A stretch of DNA of 64,000 bases from assembly GCA_016776905.1 (NCBI GenBank), contig JADHSM010000003.1, positions 1 to 64,000 of the forward strand, given 5' to 3'. Source of the DNA: Planctomycetota bacterium. GTDB lineage: Bacteria > Planctomycetota > UBA8108 > UBA1146. The translations under genes were made by a program, and so were the position numbers. Under the pieces are notes generated by a model, which made no database searches, was not told the DNA's origin, and saw only the letters and a program-made list of their open reading frames with translations. Below are positions 58,373 through 64,000 of this stretch, piece after piece (positions within the stretch are counted from its first letter, which is position 1; every line of letters starts with the position of its first letter).

Positions 58373-59757
58373 TCCTCACAAAGCAGGAGCAACTCCTGCA
58401 CTGGGCGATTGGAATCACCTTGACCAGAATGCATCAACTTTTGTTCCCTGATTTCAACTGTGGCAAAGTATTCCAGTAACAACTCTCTCAGTCGGGCAGC
58501 AGGATTGGGGTGTCCTTGTTCCAACCATCTCTTCGTCAATAGCCCTGTATCGCCCGAATAAGAGATCAGTAACTTAGCGCCCTTCTTCTTGCATCCTTCA
58601 GCGACTTTTCGAAAAGCGTCTTCTACATGGGGGCCACTACAAAATTCAGAAGTGAATCTCATTTCTCTTACCGGATATCTACCTTTAGTCAGTTCCTCAC
58701 CTCTTAATTGTAGATCGGGATAGTCGTACCGAGCCAGAGTTTCGAGGACATGATAAAAGCGACTGTAATTATCAGACGTGTAGGGTGGATCCAAATAAAC
58801 AAGATCGACATTCTCGTCTTTGAGCGCATTCCCCTCCGCCAACAATTCCAGAATGTCATGGCAAAAGACTTTGTTTCCAGAAAGTCGTGGCCGCTCAAGG
58901 ACCTCTTTCCGAATTGCATCTAAAGCCAATTCAAACTGTTCTGGAATATCGGTGGATCTTCTTTTCACGACCGCGAGAAGTTCATTATCTTTTTCAACTG
59001 ATCGAGGCTGAGCAAAGTGACTTGTCCCAGAAGTACTGACGGATACGGCATGCAGTAATGCTGAAAGATAAAGAGCCTTTTTTTGTTTGTGGTGATCAGA
59101 AGACTCTGGAATAGCTTCGATGGCACAACGAATAGAATCAATCATCATCGACTGCTCTATACTGAAATACACCTGTCCCCAATATACCGTACACATCATC
59201 GCAGGCGAAAATCGGGATCCAGATCGACAACTATTCAGGAGTCGAGGTAACTCTCCACGAATATCTGAAAACGGATCAAGAACCCCTTCAGGCAGTGATT
59301 TCGAATCGGAAAAAGGGACCGGCATCAGATCGCAAAACTGCCGATATTGCTCGAAAAGATCACTTCTCTCGGTACTCGCAGTATTTATCTCTTTTAGAAA
59401 TCTTCGCTCTAATTCGATACTCGAACCGAAAAGTTTCTCGAGTTCTGAAAAATTCTTGTCTCTTATCTGAGCCAGGTCAGCTTCAGGCTCTAGCAGGTCG
59501 AGAGCAGAAAACCAATCTGCTTCGACCTCCAAGTGAGCACTGGCGATCACCGAGGAAAAGTACTGCGCATCATTCGCGAGAACTCGATAATCACCGGCGA
59601 ACCAACGGCCCACTGCACCTGTACCTGAACAGGCATCGAGAAGAGTCTCCCCGGGAGAGATTAAATCCCTCACCGCTCCATCGATAAATTCTTCACATAA
59701 TCGTGTTTTCGCTCCCATATACCAAAGTGTTCTCATGGGAGTTTCGGGGACTGTCAT
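58369..59757 (-). CDS. D12-class DNA adenine N6-methyltransferase (second of pair)
   Basis: 462 residues from the ATG at 59757, which overlaps the SRPBCC stop (ATGA); an earlier TTG/ATG lies inside that gene. The opening TLWYMGAKTRLCEEF matches the D12-class N-terminus, motif I is DACSGTGAVGRWF (41-53), and the catalytic motif is DPPY at 323-326 (YLDPPYTSDNYSRFYH). The long segment between them probably holds the DNA-recognition region. It is larger than Dam (about 280 residues). With the other methylase it could methylate the two strands of an asymmetric site, as known for some type IIS pairs. Confidence 0.9.
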   Translation of the reverse strand: MTVPETPMRTLWYMGAKTRLCEEFIDGAVRDLISPGETLLDACSGTGAVGRWFAGDYRVLANDAQYFSSVIASAHLEVEADWFSALDLLEPEADLAQIRDKNFSELEKLFGSSIELERRFLKEINTASTERSDLFEQYRQFCDLMPVPFSDSKSLPEGVLDPFSDIRGELPRLLNSCRSGSRFSPAMMCTVYWGQVYFSIEQSMMIDSIRCAIEAIPESSDHHKQKKALYLSALLHAVSVSTSGTSHFAQPRSVEKDNELLAVVKRRSTDIPEQFELALDAIRKEVLERPRLSGNKVFCHDILELLAEGNALKDENVDLVYLDPPYTSDNYSRFYHVLETLARYDYPDLQLRGEELTKGRYPVREMRFTSEFCSGPHVEDAFRKVAEGCKKKGAKLLISYSGDTGLLTKRWLEQGHPNPAARLRELLLEYFATVEIREQKLMHSGQGDSNRPVQELLLLCED

Positions 59758-60311
59758 CCAATGGTTCCTATTCGTTCCATGTTTTCCTGCAGACCTGCAA
59801 GCCAACGTCGTTGCATATTTGCACAATTTTCAAGATGACGATCAATTCTCCAAGTTCCGAGACCACGCCAACTCACTAAAAATTCTACCCAAGTCCCCTG
59901 ACCATCAGCAGCGACGGAAAGGCATGCCTCGCTTTTTAGAGGCCCCCAACCAGAGCTCCAGGCCAACTTGTATACTTCGCATGCACCTTCTACCGATTCA
60001 TAATGTTGTGAATCGCCCTCCATGGCGTTTCTCCCAGCACCCAAAACCGTTTCGTAGACTGTCTTCTGGCCGAGCACCCGAATGGCATGGTGATCCTGAA
60101 TCAGGATTATTTCACCACCCCGTAAAGGAGAAGGCACCGATTGGCTCCATTGGAGCGAAAAACGACTCCCCAGAGAGGCCGATCGCCCTGTCAGCCAAGA
60201 AGATTCGGTCAAATCCTCACACCAGAGTTGCCAGTCTTCTACCAAGTTCAGCCTGCTCCAGACCCTCTCAGGATTGGAGTTGAGCCATGATGTTTCCCTC
60301 ACTGAGACCAT
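59754..60311 (-). CDS. SRPBCC-type (polyketide cyclase-like) protein
   Basis: 185 residues from the ATG at 60311; a TTG at 60317 would add two residues, and neither has a clear ribosome site. The START/SRPBCC pattern is visible: NPERVWSRLNLVEDWQLWCEDL at the N-terminus, GSRFSLQWSQSV in the middle, and a C-terminal helix with LENCANMQRRWLAGLQENMERI. The ligand is unknown. It is the first gene of the group that includes both adenine methylases and DUF423, which are linked by overlapping stops and starts. Confidence 0.75.
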   Translation of the reverse strand: MVSVRETSWLNSNPERVWSRLNLVEDWQLWCEDLTESSWLTGRSASLGSRFSLQWSQSVPSPLRGGEIILIQDHHAIRVLGQKTVYETVLGAGRNAMEGDSQHYESVEGACEVYKLAWSSGWGPLKSEACLSVAADGQGTWVEFLVSWRGLGTWRIDRHLENCANMQRRWLAGLQENMERIGTIG

Positions 60312-60699
60312 GCGCAAAGGGTGATTCCATTCATTCAGGCGTACAAAAGAGCCTAACCGGACTGAGAGTTCCGGGAACCCTCCATAAGAGTCTTTTCGTT
60401 AGGTATTCTGTGACCCGAACCTGAAAGGGTCAAGGTCAGCAACTGAGGTCGATTTCCCGACTAAATAGTGACATCTCCCGGCCTCTCCTGTAAAAATAGA
60501 AGTTGGTAAAGAAAGGCATATTCAAGATCATTCGGGTGATTCGATTCGAACTGTCGTGTTTTCAATCCAGACATCTGTTGGATTGCTGACCGTGATCGAC
60601 TCGATTCATTAGAACTCAGTATTTTGGAACTCAGTTTTTTAGAACTCAGTTTTTTGGAAAACAGTATTGCCGACTTGAAGAGAAGAAAGAAGATCTGCT
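60312..60699. other. 388-base divergent intergenic region
   Basis: It separates the minus-strand SRPBCC/methylase group from the plus-strand DUF6941-like gene and should hold both promoters. Besides the 15-bp tandem repeat at 60611-60670 there is a GACCC/GGGTC stem near 60411-60430. No ORF or RNA gene was recognised. Confidence 0.6.
60611..60670. repeat. Four tandem 15-bp units before the DUF6941-like gene
   Basis: AGAACTCAGTATTTT (60611), GGAACTCAGTTTTTT (60626), AGAACTCAGTTTTTT (60641) and GGAAAACAGTATTGC (60656). The first base pair alternates AG/GG and the last unit is diverged. It lies 29 bases before the start codon, in the region expected for the leader or promoter. Confidence 0.9.
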
Positions 60700-61173
60700 T
60701 TGACCAAACCTCTTGTTCCTCTCGTGCAAGCGATCCTGTTATGTGACCGGGTCTACAAGGATGATGACTCCACCAAATGCGTACTCGCAGGAACTTTTAA
60801 CAAGATCCGACTTCCTGAATTCCCGGCGGAGTATTCGCCTGCGACCCTCTATATTAATCTCAGCGACTTTTCAGGATTCCATAAGGTCTCATTCCGCTTC
60901 AAGCGAATCACAGATGATAGCGTTCTTGAAGAGAGCCCAGAATTTGAAATCTATCATGATGACAGAAGAGAACATCATGAGTGCATTTTCGAGCTTCCGC
61001 CGATGGTGTTTCCAGAACCGGGCCGATACACCTGGGAAATCATTTACGACGGAACAGAGCTGCTAGGAACCGCTGACGTCGAGGCCGCCCTCATCACAGA
61101 GGATTTTCTTTCTGATGAAAATGAAGAACTCAGAGAAGACAATAACGGCGACATTGGAGACCAGAACTACTAG
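60700..61173 (+). CDS. DUF6941-like protein of unknown function
   Basis: 157 residues from a TTG at 60700 with a purine-rich GAAGAAAGAAGA upstream. No signal peptide or transmembrane helix is seen. The opening LVPLVQAILLCDRVYKDDDSTKC and VLAGTFNKIRLPEFP, then beta-strand-rich repeats (ATLYINLSDFSG, YTWEIIYDG), resemble DUF6941, small all-beta proteins of unknown role. The C-terminal 25 residues are acidic. It overlaps the stop of the convergent gene at 61170 by 4 bases, so the two transcripts end within each other. Confidence 0.75.
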   Translation: MTKPLVPLVQAILLCDRVYKDDDSTKCVLAGTFNKIRLPEFPAEYSPATLYINLSDFSGFHKVSFRFKRITDDSVLEESPEFEIYHDDRREHHECIFELPPMVFPEPGRYTWEIIYDGTELLGTADVEAALITEDFLSDENEELREDNNGDIGDQNY

Positions 61174-61505
61174 TCCGAATCCTTGTCCTTCTGGTCATCA
61201 TTCCGATGCAGTTTTTCAAACTGGCTCCTGAGGATCATCACCTTACCCGGCTTCAATCCTTCAAGTTGCTCTTCAAATCGATCTCTCAAATCATTCCGAG
61301 CTAATAACGAAGTGACACGGGCACAAACACGTGGACTTCTATCCCTGACAGCAGGTGCCAGCAGAGCTACCTGGTCTCTTGTCAATTCCATCACTAATAG
61401 CAATTTGAGAATCTCTTTTTTATCGCGACCGGTGGCCGCCAAAAAAGACTGAATCGTCTCATCACTCTTCGTCCCAGATGATGGGGTAGAACCTTCTAAG
61501 GTCAT
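61170..61505 (-). CDS. Small helical protein of unknown function, HEAT-like
   Basis: 111 residues. The ATG at 61505 overlaps the stop of the DUF4139-like gene (ATGA), so it is coupled to it. The N-terminus is Ser/Thr-rich; the middle has paired helices (KEILKLLLVMELTRDQVALLAPAVRDRSPRVCARVTSLLARNDLRDRF read in overlapping parts) with a HEAT-like period; the C-terminus is charged. It has no recognised function. Confidence 0.7.
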   Translation of the reverse strand: MTLEGSTPSSGTKSDETIQSFLAATGRDKKEILKLLLVMELTRDQVALLAPAVRDRSPRVCARVTSLLARNDLRDRFEEQLEGLKPGKVMILRSQFEKLHRNDDQKDKDSD

Positions 61506-63172
61506 TTCAGCAGGTCCAACAAGGCTTCACTCCCTTTATCTGCAACAGCAGTCCAATGGAGAATAACTTCTTGGGGCTTTCCCTTCTTCAAATTCAAAAT
61601 CCACCTGCAGATTCCGTCTTCATTGACTTGCGGAGTCGGTTCAGTGTCGGAACCAAGTTCAACTTTCACTTCTTCGAGCATACTCACGGGAATACGACTC
61701 ACAAGCTCAAGGGGCACTTCTCCCTCAAGGTAAGACTTCACGGTATAGCCCGTTCGTCTCTCGACTCTTGCTCTACTAAAGACCGAAGAGGAGGACTCTT
61801 TGTCGAATGACTGCAAATCTTGAACGTGGACATTGATACGACCTTCTACTCCAAAATGCTGTTCGAAGCTTTGTCCAGCATAGATGGTGCCAACACTTCC
61901 AGTCCCCACAAAAGTCCCTGATCTATAACACTGAACTTCCCCAGCCAACAAAACGCCGATGCCCTCATGGACCAACTTCGCGCGCCTGAAAACTCTGGGA
62001 CTGACAAGGGGGATCGATTGGTAATCCAAGGTCGCCTTCATTTTATACTTAGCAACCGTCACCGCATGAGCACTCCCGTCAGCAGGGATGGAGCTGGGAG
62101 TTTTCAATTGGTATGTCACAACCCCACCTGAATCACTCTCGACCAGAGGGGCCGCTCCCCAACTATCATCAAAGTCTTCGGTGTCCATTCGAATACTGTC
62201 TTCCGTCGGACTCTCATTTACAGAATCCAGCGATCTAGCTGCCTTATTCTTTGACTCAATTTCGATCGCAGTGACTTCTTGTGGAATCAACTGCCCGGAG
62301 CTAAGGCCTAAGGAAGATCGCAAAGTCGATAAAGTCAATTGTACATCTTTCCAATCCTCACCCGATGACTGAATCACTTTTGCTCCATATTCCCAACTGA
62401 CAAATCCCGTCGACTCGTCTAATCGGGCATCATGGAAAGGTGTCCATCTCGCAGTCGGAACATCATAGGCCAGTTCCACAGAAACCGTCCCAGAGGTCTC
62501 CAATTGAAAAATCACGGTCGCTGTCCAACCGCGATCAAATTCCTGAATACTGTATGAGTTAAGATCAAAAAGAATCTCGCCTCTACGATCATTCAATTTT
62601 TCCTGATCCTGCTTTAGTCGATCAACCTCAATCGCCACACTCAAATCAGAATCGAGGAGCCACTGTTGAATCTCATGGACTAATGAAGAATCAAAACTCT
62701 TCCCCAACTCTCTCGCTGTTAACGAAACGGAAGTTTCGAGAATCGCTCTATACCTTTTCAGTAATTCGCTTTGCAGTTCGATTCGATTGAGGGAGAAGCT
62801 GACCTCGAGAAGTTGATCTTTAATGTTATCGAGTTGCTCTTGGAGCGTGATGACCTCGTCAACCGGGGGAGTATTGAGACCTTCCCTTGTCATCCTTACA
62901 CCGAGAACAAGGCCTTTGATATCTTCACTCTTTACGAGCCGGCCTCGAAGACTTGCGGGATCTAATGATGCAGGAAGACCCGAAAAAACAACTTCGCGGG
63001 TCCCCTTGGTACCCTCAACTTCTTTCTGCCGATGAACTCGAGCTTTGTCTTCAAAAACAGTGACCGCGAATGGTACATTTTCCGGCTTGGAGAGGACAGC
63101 CTGTCCACCGACAACGCCACTGAAACACAATACTACGATAGAAATAAAGGAGATTTTCATTGAGTGGATCAT
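61502..63172 (-). CDS. DUF4139/mucoidy inhibitor A-like secreted protein
   Basis: 556 residues. The signal peptide (MKISFISIVVLCFSG) ends near residue 23. The DUF4140-type N-terminal strand region follows (VTVFEDKARVHRQKEVEG, GLPASLDPASLRG), then a coiled-coil section (about 95-205), then the DUF4139 beta-rich domain (VELAYDVPTARWTPFHDARL, WKDVQLTLSTLRSS, LHWTAV). Proteins of this type affect mucoid capsule or adhesion in some bacteria; the molecular role is unknown. It starts at the stop of a related gene (one-base overlap TGATG). Confidence 0.87.
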   Translation of the reverse strand: MIHSMKISFISIVVLCFSGVVGGQAVLSKPENVPFAVTVFEDKARVHRQKEVEGTKGTREVVFSGLPASLDPASLRGRLVKSEDIKGLVLGVRMTREGLNTPPVDEVITLQEQLDNIKDQLLEVSFSLNRIELQSELLKRYRAILETSVSLTARELGKSFDSSLVHEIQQWLLDSDLSVAIEVDRLKQDQEKLNDRRGEILFDLNSYSIQEFDRGWTATVIFQLETSGTVSVELAYDVPTARWTPFHDARLDESTGFVSWEYGAKVIQSSGEDWKDVQLTLSTLRSSLGLSSGQLIPQEVTAIEIESKNKAARSLDSVNESPTEDSIRMDTEDFDDSWGAAPLVESDSGGVVTYQLKTPSSIPADGSAHAVTVAKYKMKATLDYQSIPLVSPRVFRRAKLVHEGIGVLLAGEVQCYRSGTFVGTGSVGTIYAGQSFEQHFGVEGRINVHVQDLQSFDKESSSSVFSRARVERRTGYTVKSYLEGEVPLELVSRIPVSMLEEVKVELGSDTEPTPQVNEDGICRWILNLKKGKPQEVILHWTAVADKGSEALLDLLK

Positions 63173-64000
63173 CAGTTCTCCTCCCCTTTTCTTTCTGGTG
63201 CATCGCGCTTCACCAATCCCGTGCCTTCAGGCGTTTCCAGTGTCCATAAAAGGCGGACTTCTATTTTTTCTCCAGGAGGAACCTCTACATTCCAACGAAG
63301 TATTCCATCTATTGGATCTGTGTTCACAGGGAGTGGATTAGTAGCATTTTTATTCATCTGAATTGAAACTCGCTCATCATCGGTAAATGGAATTCTTTCC
63401 ACTATTTGAACGAGCTCAGCATTGCTCCCAAAATTTTCCAGATTGATTTTCAGATCTGTTCGATACTGAATCACTTTTGATAATAAGCCGCGAGTCTCTT
63501 CTGTTTCTTGAACCGACCGTTTAAGTGCAATCGTGTCAAAAGTCCCCAGTTCCAAGACTAATTCTTCACCGGGTGCTACAGTTTTCTTCATACGAGTTTT
63601 GCCAAGATAGTTTCCACCAACAAATACAGAGACGTCTCCAGCCAGTAATGGAGCATCTCCAGATAACTCCGAAATAATCCTTCGAAAAACAGTCGTATCG
63701 ATTTCGGGTAAACAGCGAAGTTCATTTCGGAATGACAAACTTTTTATCGAATAAAGAAGACGATGTGTTTCTCCGTCAGAGGGAATAGATTCTGCTCGTA
63801 TCGACCTAAACACACTGAGAAAACCTCTATCGTCAAGACGTGGAAAATTCCACCATTGTGAAATCCCCTGATCTCTACCGGATTTGGACTGGGTGACTAA
63901 TCCACCCACCAATGCACTTGATTTGTCCTCTTCTAGGTAAAAGGACAACTCACCTCGTAACTCCTCAAGTTGCTCATGAAGAACATCTCTTTTCAGAAGT
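63172..64000 (-). CDS. Second DUF4139-like protein, N-terminus beyond right edge
   Basis: The minus frame is open from the right edge to the stop at 63172: 276 residues of the C-terminal part are visible, beginning in a coiled coil (LLKRDVLHEQLEELRGEL) and running through the DUF4139 beta domain with LLWTLETPEGTG at the end. It has the same order as the downstream gene but differs in sequence, so the two are tandem paralogues. The true start lies outside the window. Confidence 0.82.
   Translation of the reverse strand, partial: LLKRDVLHEQLEELRGELSFYLEEDKSSALVGGLVTQSKSGRDQGISQWWNFPRLDDRGFLSVFRSIRAESIPSDGETHRLLYSIKSLSFRNELRCLPEIDTTVFRRIISELSGDAPLLAGDVSVFVGGNYLGKTRMKKTVAPGEELVLELGTFDTIALKRSVQETEETRGLLSKVIQYRTDLKINLENFGSNAELVQIVERIPFTDDERVSIQMNKNATNPLPVNTDPIDGILRWNVEVPPGEKIEVRLLWTLETPEGTGLVKRDAPERKGEEN

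Overview
The window looks like a chromosomal piece of a Planctomycetota bacterium, probably a free-living aquatic heterotroph. The main signs are a PVC-type membrane-bound dehydrogenase fused to a c-type cytochrome, a 3-keto-disaccharide hydrolase (DUF1080) coupled to it, a long MoxR/DUF58/BatA/VWA operon, and four large secreted proteins carrying the same dockerin-like calcium-binding cassette. Base composition looks balanced throughout. There is no tRNA, rRNA, prophage, insertion sequence or CRISPR array. Genes are packed tightly, with many 1-4 base stop/start overlaps (ATGA, GTGA, TTGA, TAATG), and TTG is used as a start codon unusually often.

Layout. 1-13700 (minus): eight coupled genes, read from right to left as MoxR ATPase, DUF58, BatA-type VWA protein, second VWA protein, PQQ-type propeller, squalene-cyclase-like alpha-toroid, large three-helix membrane protein, and a secreted coiled-coil protein with a perfect collagen-like Gly-X-Y tract, cut by the left edge. 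14341-19488 (plus): housekeeping genes guaB, guaA, a 30-residue membrane peptide, ribH, nusB and ftsY. 19544-24659 (minus): a matrixin-like lipoprotein protease, two di-heme cytochromes and a TauE/SafE permease. 24839-27660 (plus): korAB, a 2-oxoacid:ferredoxin oxidoreductase. 27667-32597 (minus): pmbA/tldE, tldD, nagA and a ROK sugar kinase, a plausible peptide-maturation and amino-sugar salvage unit. 32793-37196 (plus): an Mpo1-like membrane protein, the PVC dehydrogenase, DUF1080 and rpmH, ending at a strong terminator. 37390-44184 (minus): a MinD-like ATPase, an FHA-transmembrane-M64 peptidase, an FNR-type reductase and a parallel beta-helix protein. 44406-49281: a manganese-type ABC importer (plus) facing a DtxR/MntR repressor (minus), with an MntR-like palindrome 58 bases before the first gene. 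49463-50325 (plus): a hotdog thioesterase and a HIT protein. 50474-56516 (minus): two tandem M36-type metalloproteases. 56778-60311 (minus): SRPBCC protein, two different D12-class DNA adenine methylases and a DUF423 protein. 60700-64000: a DUF6941-like protein (plus), then a small helical protein and two DUF4139/mucoidy-inhibitor-like proteins (minus), the last cut by the right edge.

The most distinctive points are the eight-gene envelope operon with its Gly-X-Y protein, the manganese permeases whose C-terminal tails resemble the metal/dimerisation region of the neighbouring MntR, the FHA-M64 fusion beside a MinD-like ATPase, the orphan pair of adenine methylases, and the dockerin-like cassette that sits at the N-terminus of one secreted protein and at the C-terminus of three. 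Functions are read from sequence motifs only. No database search was possible.
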